In this document: positions 1 to 10,984 of the stretch, piece after piece
Position numbering within the stretch: position 1 is the stretch's first letter
Layout: each line of letters opens with the position of its first letter
Source of the DNA: Eutreptiella sp. 'Long Island Sound 2002'
Taxonomy: Eukaryota; Euglenozoa; Euglenophyceae; Eutreptiales; Eutreptiaceae
Assembly (NCBI GenBank): GCA_964036045.1
Contig: OZ038381.1
Coordinates: 107,017,367 to 107,081,366 of the forward strand
Direction: 5' to 3'
DNA: 64,000 bases
Program-made: the position numbers and the translations under genes
Notes under the pieces: generated by a model
Told to the model about the DNA's origin: nothing
Seen by the model: the letters and a program-made list of their open reading frames with translations, nothing else
The model's database searches: none

Positions 1-961
1 GCCCCACCATTTCTTTTTCTACGCGCAGGCGGGTCGTGGTGGCCAAGTCATTAAGGATTCATACGGCTCGACCCCCACATAGGCACCCAAGAAAGGGGCC
101 GAGGTCTCCACAGCTCCATGCTAAACAAAGCATAGGAGACGTGTGACACCGAATCCAATTCTCATACATGCATTACCTTTATACTTGCTCGCGGCTAAAC
201 AATAACACACCATGCAATGGACGTCACTATGTGCAACAACCAAAAACCAAGCAACATTGAACAAACAATACGTGCTTGACTGGAATGAATGCATAACAAT
301 GCAATGAGTGTAATGAAAGCATGTGAGAGCAACACATGGAATCCCACGAAGCAAAATGGTCGTGCACCTTCGGGTAACTACAATTCCCACCTCGAAAGGG
401 AATGAATCAATGCAAGAGGACAAACGTTCAATCAGAATCAAACCTAACGATTCCTTATATTTGCATATTCGGGTGATGGAACTCCAGGCTGAAACATAGT
501 CTAAACTGACCCACCACGATCTCTAAGCAGCAAGAATTCGATTACGTGACATCTAAGATTTGAAGGATGCACCCGTCAGTACTTATCGCGGCCCGCAGGC
601 GACGCGATCTGTCCTACTGTAATCTGCCATCTCTCCGGCATTGTACAGTCCAAATCCGTAACACAATCACCAAACCTGTAGCGACCTTGAATCAATTCAA
701 TTTTACCAACTCGATGTCTTTACTTTGCCTGTCATTATTGTTAGCAAAAATACATCACATGCCTCGGAGTGCAGCAGACAAACTACAAACCCTTTGCCAG
801 AATTGTGAAATTCAATTTAACAATCCACACAACTATTACAAAATACTTCTTTACGCAATGTATGCATGCTACTTGTGGACTACAGATATTGTTCATCATG
901 AACATTCAATGAATTATGCTCTGTCTCAAGTGACCGCTCCTTTCTTGTGCGCATGCATTTG
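1..961. other. No gene recognised
   Basis: This AT-rich stretch has only short open frames on either strand, without recognisable motifs or a long coding signal. I see no repeat array in it. The sequence from about 962 onward begins a duplicated segment. Confidence 0.4.
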
Positions 962-1650
962 AGTTACGTTTAGGTCACAATTAAATCAAGATGTGTTGCT
1001 GGATGAACTCTTGATGCTATGTCTCTGTTCCGGCCAACTTTGTGTGGTGTGCAAGCGTCAATTGTGAACAAATGAATGGTGAGAAAATCCATGATGTTCT
1101 TCTTCGCCCTCCGAACTTGAAGTTAGGGATGTGCCAATTTGGGCCAGCAGGCTGAGGTCATGCCACAAACAGACCCTAGGTCGTCACCGACCTGTCGCCT
1201 GGTGACAACAAAAGACTGCAGGCAAGGTTGCTTGGCGCAAGCTCACTGACGCATACTCCTGTAGATAGTTTGTGGGATTCATTCTTTGCTGTGGGCATGC
1301 CTTCTAGTTACATGTGGGTCACAGTTTAAGGCAGGTACATTGCTGCATGAACTCTTGATGCTATGTGTTTGTTCCGGCCAGCTTTGTGTGTTTTGCAAGC
1401 GTCAATGGTGAAGAAATCAATGATGAGCAAATCCATGATGTTCTGGCTTGCTGTCCGACTTCAAGTGCGGGATGTGCCAATGTCAGCAACCAGGCTGAGG
1501 CCGTGCCACAAACGGACCCCAGGTCTTCACCTACCTGTCGGTGACAACTAAAGACTGTGGGCAGGGTTGCGTGGCGCAAGCTCAGTGAAGCAGGCTCCTG
1601 TACATGCGTTCTTGGATTCGAGGTTTCAACAAATCTACACATTTGATTGC
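962..1650 (+). repeat. Tandem duplication, about 344 bp unit, two copies
   Basis: The motif ATGAACTCTTGATGCTATGT occurs at 1003 and again at 1347. It is followed in both copies by GTTCCGGCCA and later by AAATCCATGATGTTCT. The two copies differ at many bases, so the duplication is old. The small open frames inside it are probably not coding. Confidence 0.7.
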
Positions 1651-1769
1651 TTGCCGGCTCTGCAATGCATGCGGGTTTGTAATGCATGCTTCTCACGTTG
1701 CTTGGTATTATTGTGATCTTCAATTCTACAATACCCGGGCATATTAGAAAACCTTCCTGTATGTGATGC

Positions 1770-2881
1770 ATGCATGTTACTTGTCTACAACACATTTGCT
1801 CATGTCAAGTGTCAAAATGGTATCAGAGGAGCCACCTTCTCATACAAACACCTTGTACATCTAATTACTTGCAGCAGTTCACCTTCTCATACAAAGGAAA
1901 GAGCAGTATGAAGGTTCCCTCTTTCATTTGCCTCTTGCAGACATTCCATCTGGAGCGAACGGGGAAGGTGGTCCAGAAAAAAAAGACAATGCTGCCAAGA
2001 CAGTTAGCGGCGCTGGAACCGGAAACAAAGTTTTTTCATTCAGCGACTGGGGCTGACTACAGTGATGTGGTGATGCCGGAAGTTCAGCCAGACGCATCGT
2101 TAACAGCTCTTGACAAAGTGGTGTCTGCCGAGGTTAGGAGATCGGTGTTTGCTGGTTCAGCCGAATACAAGTGTTGCAAAAAAGTACCATTATGTTCGTA
2201 CGGTGTTGTTTTCCGTGCTAGTCTTGCGGAACTGAAGGTGCAACCAGGCTGTTTGATGATTGTCTTCAACAAGGAGGGCACACCATATTGGTTCCATCAG
2301 TCCAAAGTGTTTATACAACTCCCGCCCCATGCCGATGCTTCTGACGGTGTTGTAATTCCTAGTGAGGCTTGCAGTGAGCCAGAGGAGGAGGATGCTGATG
2401 ATGAGGATAAAGAATCTGCAGATGACCCTGGTAGCGATAACTCAGAATACACAGGCAAAGGTACGGCAAGGGTCAAAAAAACGACCAAAACTCGACGCTT
2501 GAGCCAAAGGGTGCTGACAGTGCTGAGGAGGCACCTCAGAGCGGGAGCAACTCAAAGACAAAAAGTAAGAAAAGTGGTATTCCGTCAATGCTGGCAGCGG
2601 AGTTCGCAAGGCATCTTGCAAATGCTCTCGTTGAGAGGCGTCAGCCACTATTAGAAGAAATTGAGACCGCGACAAAGCCCTATGTACTGGAAGTTCTACG
2701 CAGCCTGGGAACCGGGGCATCGGCAGGTAAGAACCTTACAGAGCTGAACCTGCTTCCTGCCGAATGGTCAAAGGGTTCAATAAGCGGTGGATCGTTGTTC
2801 CACCGGACGCCAGCTGTCATAGAGTTCAAACCAGTGGACTTGAGTGATTTTGTAAATTGCAAGCAACCCACAGATGGATAG
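1770..2881 (+). pseudogene. Hypothetical protein gene with a frame break, acidic middle region
   Basis: I do not recognise the product. One frame is open from 1770 to 2654, but its first 40 or so codons are unconvincing and the real start may lie further in (an ATG at 1908 is one option). Composition looks coding from about 2010: a globular-looking stretch, then a very acidic run (about 2376-2445). Near 2475-2481 there is a run of seven A's. After it the coding signal moves to another frame, which continues to a stop at 2881 with a Lys/Ser-rich linker and a helical segment beginning MLAAEF at 2588. One lost or gained A would explain the change; an assembly error or very short intron are alternatives. 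A possible GT donor (GGCAG/GTAAGAA near 2726) hints that the gene may be spliced. A 70-codon open frame at 2966-3178 could be a further exon, but nothing proves it. Confidence 0.4.
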
Positions 2882-3189
2882 ATAGTCTAATTGTAGTCTG
2901 GTTTTGGTGTTTGCCCTCATGCAATGAAAATGGTTTTCACTCACACATAGCATAGTATTACACACATGGACCCCAGTGTGCCGGAAGTTATATCAAGGGT
3001 ATTCTGCATAGAATCAATGGTGATCAGCTTAGAAAATATTGATAGATTTCGAAATACACCCTGCCCTGATCTTTTTTTTTGGCAAGGTGCCGAACCGGAA
3101 GTTACAGGAAAAGACACTGAAGTAAGTGGCAGTTCATCAACACATGGACTCAACAATACCCTCGATCCAGAGGTGTGATCATCAAGAAG

Positions 3190-4260
3190 GGTTCTGGATG
3201 ATGATTTCACGCATGCAACCATTGACTGTGCTGCCCCGCACATTCCTTTGCACGCACCTCTGAACATTCTCCCTGCTGCAGAGTCCCTAGAAGAATGTTT
3301 CCGCAAAAGAGACTGCCGGAAATACATTCAGAGCAACAGATGGACTGCACAATGCAGCGACTGTTGAAGTCTGACCTGTTGTATGATTGTTAGCAGTTGT
3401 TGGTTTTGTAGTACTTTGCTTCTATAGGTCTCTTTGGTTGTTTGTAATGCATGCAGCCATTATTCCTGCCGGTTTGCACATTTCCTTGAACACACCTGTG
3501 GAAACTCTCCCTTGTAAAGAGTCCTCCGCTGAATGACTCCACAAAGGAGACTGCCAAAAATACAGTCGGCGTGACAGATCAACTGCAGAATGCAGTCTTC
3601 TGACCTGTCGTGTAGTAGTTAGCAGTTGTTGGTTTTGTAATACTTTGCTTCTATAGGTCCCTTGGGTTGTTCATAATGCACGCGCCCACCGTTCCTGCTG
3701 GCCTGCACATTGCTTTGAAGGAACCTGTAGAAACTCTCCCTTGTACAGATTATCCAGCAGAATGGCTCGACAAAAAAGACTGCCGAAAATACAGTCGAAG
3801 CAGCGACTGTGCAGGTTCGACCTGGTGAGTGATGGTTGGCAGTTGTTGGTTTCGTAATACTTTGATTCTATGGTTCGCTTCGGTTGTTCCCGATGCACTC
3901 GCCAATGATTCCTGCTAGCATGCACATTTCCTTGAATGCAGCTGTGGAAACTCTCCCTTGTACAGAGTTCCCAGCCGAAGGGCAGGAGAAAGTAGACTGA
4001 ACAGAGTGCGGTTGGTGCGCCAGATGGACTGCAGAATGCAGCGACTGTGGAGGTCTGACCTGTCGTGTGATTCTGCTGGTTTGCACATTTCTTGGCACAC
4101 ACCTCTGGACAACCTGTTCTGCAGGCTGCCCAGACGAAAGACAGAGTGAAGGAGACTGGAGAAAGTGCAGTTGGGACAACACCAGAGCATGCAAATACAG
4201 CGAATTTGGAGGTCTGACGTGTGATGTGATGGTAGGAAGTCGTTGTCTGTGTATTACATT
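3190..4260 (+). repeat. Decayed tandem repeats of about 220 bp
   Basis: The phrase GCAGTTGTTGG recurs at 3393, 3622 and 3839, with a degenerate form near 4234. Each copy is followed by a TTTCGTAATACTTTG-type motif and, about 100 bp later, by GGAAACTCTCCCTTGTA. Spacing is 217-229 bp, with one shortened unit near 4060. The short open frames on both strands here follow the repeat and are not supported as genes. Confidence 0.7.
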
Positions 4261-4299
4261 CTTTCCATTAGATTCGGGCCAGATCGCTCCCCTCTCGCC

Positions 4300-4862
4300 G
4301 TCCTGTGGCCTCCCTGTCGCCTCCCTGTCGCTCTATTGGCACTTTTGGCCCTCTGTTGCTCCTCTGTAGCTTGCCTGTCGCTTCCCTGTTGCTCTCCTGT
4401 TGCTCCCTTGTTGCCCGCCTGTCGCTTTCCTGTCGCTGTCCTGTCGCCCTCCTGTCGCTACCCTGTTGCCTCCTGTCGCTTCCTGTTGTTTCCTGTTGCC
4501 ATGCTACTTTTTGCCTAACGCCTTCCTGTCGTTCTCCTGTCGGTCTCCTGTTGCCTCCCTGTCGCCCTCCTGTCGCTTGCCTGCCCTCTTCCTGTCCCTT
4601 CCCTGTCGCCTCCCTGTCGCCTCCCTGTCGCCTCCCTGTCGCTTCCCTGTTGCCCAATGTGGTAATTGCTTGCCTCTCGCTTGCCTGTCGCGTTCCTGTC
4701 TCCTCCCTGTTGCCTGCCTGTCGCCTCCCTGTTGCCCAATGTGTTACCCTATCGCTCCCCTGTTGCATTCCTATGGCTTGCCTGTCGCTTTCCTGTGGGC
4801 TGCCTGTCCCCTACCTGTCGCTTCCCTGTCACTTTCCTGTCGCCTGCCTGTCGCACCTTTGG
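4300..4862 (+). repeat. 11-bp minisatellite (TGTCGCCTCCC)
   Basis: This is a tandem array of an 11-bp unit close to TGTCGCCTCCC, with frequent TGTTGC variants. Because 11 is not a multiple of three, each reading frame cycles through all unit phases. This gives long stop-free frames with 11-residue Leu-Pro-Val-Ala type repeats on the plus strand and Gly-Arg-Arg-Gln-Gly types on the minus strand. Those frames are by-products of the repeat, not genes. Confidence 0.85.
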
Positions 4863-5217
4863 CGCTTTTTGGTCCGATAAAAAATGAACCCTTGTCGCTG
4901 TTGTGATCTTTCCCTTTTCCCCTGCGTTACACAGTCTTGTGGCTCTCAAGCATCTCCATTTTTGCTGTCTCCTGCCAACCCCCTGTCGTATTGCATCAGG
5001 AACCCGGCCACCCCCCTCTGCCAGTCTTTTTTACCTGGGGCGGGGGGTTTGCTGTCCAAAGCCCACTCCAGGTTGCCACGACCAATCAGTCAAGGTTCCG
5101 GCGACGAACTGTCAACTGTCAGCTATTTCAAAGGAAGCACAGAGCAAATGTAGGCCTGCACACATATCAGACTCACAAACAGGGTACAATTTTATCATCC
5201 GATCTGGCGAATTGATT
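4863..5217. other. No gene recognised between minisatellites
   Basis: This is a non-repetitive spacer. Short open frames at 4884-5262 overlap one another in different frames and carry no motif. Confidence 0.4.
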
Positions 5218-5350
5218 CATTTGACGTCATCCTGGCGCCATCCTGACGCCATGTTATCCTGACGCCTTCCTGATGCTACCCTGACGCCTTCTTGACGTCA
5301 TCCTGACGCCATCCTGGCGCCACCCTGATGCTTCCTGACGCATACCTGAA
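5218..5350 (+). repeat. 11-bp minisatellite, variant CTGACGCCATC
   Basis: This short array has the unit CTGACGCCATC or CTGACGCCTTC with a period of about 11 bp. It differs from the neighbouring TGTCGCC arrays mainly by GTCGCC to GACGCC, and looks like a diverged branch of the same minisatellite. Confidence 0.7.
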
Positions 5351-5754
5351 CCATTTCTGGCACCATCCAGAACAAACACAAAATGAAACTGAACAGTTGT
5401 AGATTGCATACCTGTAAACCAATTTTTTTCATTCGGATTAACTCAATGGAATGCTTGCATAAATAAACGTTCTTGCTGTCCGGACCTTTCGGGACGACTG
5501 CTGATTGGGACAGTTTGCAGTTGACACTTATCTTTATCTTTATCATTTCAGTTTCAGGCGAAATTTACCTGCGGAATGTAGTGATTCCATGACAGATTCA
5601 AATTCAGCAAATGGTAAAAGTTTATCCATCTAACAATGAAATGACATCTTCATAAGAATCAGAATGAGAGTAAAACATTGGTTCTCAGTTTCTTTACATA
5701 TCTATATATAGCACATATCCACCTATATAAAAATCCATGTCCTATTTTGTCTCA
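5351..5754. other. AT-rich spacer, nothing recognised
   Basis: This is AT-rich DNA with TATATATAG near 5702-5710, and no coding frame of convincing length or composition. Confidence 0.4.
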
Positions 5755-6190
5755 CTTGTTGTCTTCCACAAGCCTGTCGCTCTCCTGTCGCACGCTGTTG
5801 CCTTCCTGTCGCCTTCCTGTTGGAAAAAAACACCCTGTTGCTCTCCTGTTGCTCTCCAGTTGCTCTTCTGTCACTTTCTCCTGTTGCCGCTAGCCTCATC
5901 GGCCTCTTGTTGTCTTCCTTTTGCTTTCCTGTTGCTCATCCTGTCGCTATGTCTTGTTCCTGTTGCTTCCCTGTTGTCTCTCTGCCACCACCCTGTCGCC
6001 GCCCTGTCACTTCACTGTTGCCCTCCTGTCGCAGCTCCCGTGTCGCCTTCCTGTTGCCTGACTGTCGCTTCCTGTCGCTTCCCTGCCGCTTTCCTGCCGC
6101 TGGCCTGTTGTCTTCCTGTCGCAACCCTGTCATCTTCCTGTTGCCACCCTGTCGCCTTCCTGTTGCTCCCTGCCACATTTCGCTGTCGCC
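5755..6190 (+). repeat. 11-bp minisatellite, third array
   Basis: This array uses the same CCTGTCGCCTT/CCTGTTGC unit as the array at 4300-4862, but is more degenerate. The stop-free frames on both strands are produced by the repeat. Confidence 0.8.
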
Positions 6191-6214
6191 TGCCTCGCGT
6201 GGCCCAAATCTATT

Positions 6215-6720
6215 GATCCGTCCCGTCCTTCTGTGTGCAGTACTTTGCACGCAACTGTGGACAGTCTCTGTTCCGCAGAGTCTGCAGCCGAAAGACACAT
6301 GAAAGGAGATGGCACACAGGAGAATTTGGGGAACACATGGATCTGAGGATGGGGCGACTGTGGCGGTGAGATACACCATTTGATTCATACCAACCGTTGC
6401 TTTGTAACACATTACCTGGCATTCCACTGTACTATTTCGAGGACAATCTCTGTGTTGTAGAGTCTTTTTTGCTCTGTGCATCGCCGCAATCCCCGGGGTG
6501 CTGAGGTTTTGTTTTTGGGGGTTTCGGGGTTTTGCAGAGTCTGCAGCCGAAAGACACATCAAAGGAGAATGAACAAAGTGCAGTTGGGGCAACACATGTA
6601 CCTGAGTTTGGAGCGACTGTGAAGGTGTCATCCAACAATTGATGCATACCAGCGGTCGCTTTCGTAATACATTTCCTCGCATTCCCCAGCATTATTTTGA
6701 GGGCTCATAAAGTGCAACTG
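6215..6720 (+). repeat. Two further copies of the ~220-bp repeat
   Basis: CTGCAGCCGAAAGACACAT occurs at 6282 and 6541, 259 bp apart, in the same surroundings as the 3190-4260 copies (GGACAGTCTCTGT before it, GGGGCGACTGTGG after it). The second copy carries an extra stretch near 6440-6535. The family was therefore split by the minisatellite arrays or re-duplicated after they arose. Confidence 0.6.
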
Positions 6721-7506
6721 CAACAGACAGAAGGCAGGATGTCATTCACGGCGCTCAAAGTTGACCAGCAGCTCAATCTGCAGCATCAACTGCAGCCCGA
6801 TTAACCTATAGAGCAGAGCAAATAACAGCTCTGATGCGAGTTGTTCAGGTTTGCAGACCTCTGTCACTCAATATATGAATTGATATTATCAGGATCTGCT
6901 CCCAGTACAAAAAGACACCATCAGTAGCTGTCGTTGTGTGCCATTTGCTGAAAGCTGTTTGCATCGGATTTTTTTGCCATTCATTTCGCACGCAGAGCCT
7001 GCAACAAAAGGACTCAATGCAAGGGGATGACCCGAGTCCAACACCACATGTAGTGCACAACCTTCGTGCTATGGAGGTGTGAGCCCTGTGCAGGGCATTT
7101 AGTCCTGTGCTGTTTTTTTAACCATATGCATGAGGCACTTCGTTACGGTTGTCCATTTGCTTGCACGTAGCTGTGGACATTGTACAGTTGTTCAGTCCAT
7201 TCTTTTGTGTGCAGAATCCGGGTCGGAAACAGTCCAAGGACGAACTGCTCATACCCTCTGATGCTCTTAAGACCGGTCACACACTCACTGAGGTGGTGAA
7301 CTAGTGATTGATGTACCAGAGCACTTTATAGTGCTATTTCGACAGTGAAATACTTTTCAAACTGACAGAAGGGAATTTAACAATGCATTTTCATGAATTC
7401 CTGCTGCAGCTAGCAAATCCAGCTTGGGCTCTGAGCGAAGACCATTTGCAGAAGACGACACAAATGGCAAAAGAACAATCACAAATGGATCTGTCTCCAT
7501 GGCACG
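6721..7506. other. No gene recognised
   Basis: A degenerate trace of the ~220-bp repeat (CGCACGCAGAGCCTGCAAC, 6987-7005) is visible. Otherwise this is unique sequence without a convincing open frame. Confidence 0.35.
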
Positions 7507-7947
7507 TTGGCGTCGCTGTACGCGAAGCTTACAGGCAAGAAGAGTTTAGCCACTGTCAAAGACGCAAGGGCGCTCGTACGTGATGCCTTGCTCACCTTAA
7601 GTGGTGAAGATATTGGATGCGCAGGTTCAGCGTCTCATCGCGAAGATGTCTTTGTGGCCCGCGACATCATGACTGCTCGGAAGGATCAGGCCAGCCCGCC
7701 GTTGAACAAGGAGTCCACGTTCGTGGGGCTTGAAGAGGTCAAGGTGTTGCTCCAATGCGTGACGACGCTCCTGGAAGGAAAGAGGGTGCTGCAGGATGAT
7801 TTTTGATGTAAGAAGATGCTAAAACACCTTCCGGTATTCGAGGAGTTTAACCGCGCAACCGTAAATAAAGCCCCTACGCACAAATCCGCGGCCGATGCAG
7901 AGAAGCAGCGTTGGGAACAACAGGTCAAGGATGCACACCTGGGACCT
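7507..7947 (+). pseudogene. Hypothetical protein interrupted by one in-frame TGA
   Basis: From the ATG at 7507 a single frame runs to 7947. It is broken only by TGA at 7804-7806, directly after a Gln-Asp-Asp-Phe sequence. Both halves have protein-like composition: a Lys/Ala/Leu-rich first 99 codons, then about 46 codons rich in Lys, Glu, Gln and Ala that look helical and end with TAA before the repeat array. I do not recognise the protein. The TGA could be a decay mutation or mark a different exon structure. Nothing nearby suggests selenocysteine. Confidence 0.35.
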
Positions 7948-8099
7948 TAAGTGGCAAAGCGTCCCTCAAATTCGAATTTTTTCAAAACATGTGTCAACCC
8001 TTTGAAACTTGGAGGAACATATGAAATTTTCTTTGCGACTTTTCTCGCGATGCACGTCCCTGCACAGCTCAAGAAGCAGCCAAAACAGCCAAAAACAGC

Positions 8100-8690
8100 C
8101 AAAAGCAGCCTGAAAACGCCGAAATTACCCCAAAAAGCAGTCGTTTCAACCTTGCACATTCCAGCAACAGTTTCGAAACCATTCAAAACTGCTCCGACAC
8201 ATCTTTCCAGCCCCTTCTTGGGGATCCACAGCCCTGATCGGCACTGCACAGGTCAAAAATGTGCAAAAAGATGGTCCAAAACAGTCGAAAAAAAAGCCTA
8301 AAAATGCCAAAATTGCCTAGAAAAGCACTCGTTTGAACCTTGCACATTCGTGCAACCGCTTTGGAACCATTGGAAAATGCTCCTAAACATCTTTTCAACC
8401 CTTTGCTGGGTTTGCACAGCCCTGATCAGCCCTGCACAGGTCAAAATTGAGCAAAACATGGTCGGAAACAGCCAAAAACAGCCTGAAATCGCCAAATTAT
8501 TGGGATTGCGTAGAACACCACTCGTTTCAACCTTGCCCATTCCTGCAACTGTTTTGAAACCATTCACAAATGCTCCGAAACATCGTTCCAACACTTTGCC
8601 GGCCTTGCAGAGCCGTACACAGCTGAAATAGTAGCAAAAGTTGTCAAAGACGGCCTGAAACAGATTAGAAATGGCACCAATACTACAGAC
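8100..8690 (+). repeat. ~190-bp tandem repeat, about three copies
   Basis: TCGTTTCAACCTTGCACATTCC or close variants begin at 8141, 8329 and 8522 (spacing 188 and 193 bp). Each is followed by a phrase ending in CACAGCCCTGATC and by A-rich CAGCCAAAA runs. The long open frames on both strands here are repeat-derived. Confidence 0.75.
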
Positions 8691-8861
8691 TGAAAATTGA
8701 ATAAATGCCCCGAAGGATTTTCTCAAGAGTTTTATGACGCCCAAATTCCTCCAATGCTCGATAACCAATGAAATCTGCAATTTTTGAAATAACACCCTGC
8801 CACCCCTGGCACACTTGCACCAAGACAAAACCAAACAAATCTACTTGTCCACCGTCCTTGC

Positions 8862-9240
8862 CAATCCCAGTGACACGGGTTGCAGTGACACTGCAGACAA
8901 CCGCAGACAACATGAGGCGCGCTGCAGGGAACCTGCACGCAACCGCAACCGAAAATTTGATCGCTCTGATCTCTAATCTCTAAATACCACCATTAACAGG
9001 CTGAGCAGCAGCTGCAGGGGTCTGCCTTATATCATGCATTGCCTGTTTCAGTTGCAACAGGACATCTGCAACCCCTGTGGTGCCTGCCGCCTGTTCCCCT
9101 GTGATTGGTAATCCAACTGAGACGGGCTGCAGTGACACTGCAGACAACTGCAGACAGCAAGAGGCAGGCTACAGGGAAACCGCACGCAACCGCAAGGAAA
9201 AATGTGATTGCTCTGATCTCTCAACTCTAAATAACACAAA
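8862..9240 (-). repeat. ~247-bp tandem duplication including a copied gene segment
   Basis: TGCAGTGACACTGCAGAC occurs at 8881 and 9128. Between the two, the minus strand of 9000-9113 encodes a segment closely similar to residues about 110-150 of the minus-strand protein at 9244-10005 (it shares DVLLQLKQA and HDIRQ). Part of the neighbouring gene, or an exon of it, was therefore duplicated downstream of its 3' end. Confidence 0.65.
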
Positions 9241-9243
9241 GCG

Positions 9244-10005
9244 TCAGCTTACCAAGGTCTTGAATATTGGTAGTAAGCAGGAAATGGAGGAGGTTGCATT
9301 GTTGCAGCATGCAAGGGCATCGCAGATGGGTACGCTGAGTTCAGCGATGTGTACCCGGCCGGGGTGGGCGGGAGCAGGGCAGCAATATTGTGCATGCATT
9401 GAAAACGGGTTCTGAGGTGTCACAAATGGTTGTCTAGGGGGCTGAAAAGTAGCAACATACGGCAAACAAGTCGCAGAGATGTGGCGGGGAGCCACAAATA
9501 AATGAGGAGGCGGCTCAAAAGCAGCGACAGACTGCGAAGAAGTAGCACAGAGGTGCTGAGAACCATTAGCAGGCTGAGCTGCAGGGAGCTGCCTTATGTC
9601 ATGCAGTGCCTGTTTCAGTTGCAACAGGACATCTGCACCCCCTGAGATACCTGCCCCCTGTTTCCCTGTGATTGCCCCCTGCTCTACGTCTGTATCGTTC
9701 CTCCCCTCTGCTGCCCCTAGATACCTGATTTTCTGCCTCGCTATCCCTGTATTCCCGGGTTTACGTCTGCCTTGCACCTTTTGATTGTTTTCCACGTCCT
9801 GTAGCTCCGGTTTTACGTCGGGCACCTCTGTTTCCAGACCCTTTTTCACTGTCTTATGACTGTCAATCACCTTGCGTCGTTTTTTCTCCTTCTCCACCTC
9901 CTCTTTATGTTGTTGTTGTTGTTTCCGCTTCTCCTGTTGCTGTTCTGTCTTCGTTTTCCTTGCCTCCTCAGCCTTTCTGGCGTCCCCCCTCTTCTTAGTT
10001 CTCAT
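9244..10005 (-). CDS. Hypothetical 253-aa protein, basic coiled-coil N-terminus
   Basis: This is an uninterrupted minus-strand frame from an ATG at 10005. Residues 1-50 are extremely rich in Lys, Glu, Arg and Gln and should form a charged helix or coiled coil. Residues about 55-110 are a polar linker. Residues about 110-150 hold a helix with DVLLQLKQA and HDIRQ, which is duplicated just downstream of the gene. The C-terminal third is Pro-rich with an internal near-repeat of the type V-A-x-F-x-P-P-x-x-x-F-V-x-P, and then Cys-rich. I do not recognise the family. The N-terminus would suit nuclear or nucleic-acid binding, but that is inference from composition only. The gene may extend further through introns. 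Confidence 0.45.
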   Translation of the reverse strand: MRTKKRGDARKAEEARKTKTEQQQEKRKQQQQHKEEVEKEKKRRKVIDSHKTVKKGLETEVPDVKPELQDVENNQKVQGRRKPGNTGIARQKIRYLGAAEGRNDTDVEQGAITGKQGAGISGGADVLLQLKQALHDIRQLPAAQPANGSQHLCATSSQSVAAFEPPPHLFVAPRHISATCLPYVATFQPPRQPFVTPQNPFSMHAQYCCPAPAHPGRVHIAELSVPICDALACCNNATSSISCLLPIFKTLVS

Positions 10006-10010
10006 TTTTC

Positions 10011-10350
10011 ATGAGTGCATTAAGACCGCACGCTTACTCTCGTGCGTCAAAAAATACCAGGTGTCCACAACCCAAAGAATAAATAGCATACGTCATGAGT
10101 GCACTAAAATCACACGCCTACCCTTGGGCGTCGCTAAATACAAAGAGTCTCACGCGAGTAAAAATGAATAGCATATGTCATGGGTGCATTCCGAACAACC
10201 GCCTACTCTTGGGTGCTGCAAAATGCAAGAAGTCTCGCGCAAGCAAAAAAAATCAGCATACATCATGAGTGCATCAAGACCGGCCCGCCGAGAATAAACC
10301 ATGGGCGCCATGAGAACCACACTAGAGCCAAGGACGAGTACACCGACAGC
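10011..10350 (+). repeat. 84/85-bp direct repeats, four copies
   Basis: ATGAGTGCAT or close variants begin at 10011, 10095, 10180 and 10265. Each copy carries a CCTACTCTTGGGTG-like phrase and an AAATAGCATA(C/T)GTC-like end. The fourth copy diverges after about 40 bases. Confidence 0.75.
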
Positions 10351-10440
10351 ACCTACTCCTGGGTGCGGCAAAAAATGCAAAGAGGAGGTATGATACAAGC
10401 ATTAAAAACACCCAATCACCAAGCGCACCACTCCACCAAC

Positions 10441-10464
10441 ACACACACAGGTAGGTAGGTAGGT
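10441..10464 (+). repeat. CA then GGTA microsatellite
   Basis: ACACACACA runs into about four GGTA units. The downstream sequence to 10800 is unique and contains no supported gene. A second CA run lies at about 10808-10830. Confidence 0.7.
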
Positions 10465-10984
10465 GCACTCGGTCGTGGAGAGGCGCCCCATGGTTCCCCC
10501 TGGCGTCGCCCCTGTGACGAACAGGAAGAGGTTCCGTGTGTGAAGAGGGGAGGCGGCTTACTTCCCGCTAGACCTGACTGGTGGCCCCCCACTAAAGCGG
10601 CCCCGGGCAACACCGGGAGGGCTGATCGCCGCTAGCGTGACTGCTTGTCATGCCGGGAGGTTGGGCCCCCAGGCTTGCGCACGTCCCCTCCTTTGGGCGG
10701 AACCCCAGGGGTTCACCGGACTTCCTGGCGTATCCCGCTCCCAAGGCATGCATGCATGTTCTTCGTACTGGGGTTCCGAGGTGCTTGGGTGTCGCACGCT
10801 CCGCTTCAAACACACACACACACAACGCACACCCACACCAACACCACAAACACGACACAAGCGGCCCTAGGCACACAACACACCACACCTACACGCGAGA
10901 GAGCAAGCACAACATAGCCGGGGGCGCTGCACACACAACAAGCCACGCACACAAGCCGGGAAAAGGGAACCCATAGGCCACAGA

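Noticed and set aside
2475-2481. Programmed -1 frameshift at the A7 run
   Set aside because: The zero-frame phasing (GTC AAA AAA ACG) is not the X-XXY-YYZ arrangement, no clear downstream pseudoknot was seen, and the gene is not a recognised frameshifting family.
4268-4949. Several 70-190 aa proteins in the 11-bp minisatellite
   Set aside because: All six frames give 11-residue repeats dictated by the DNA unit; overlapping frames on both strands are equally open.
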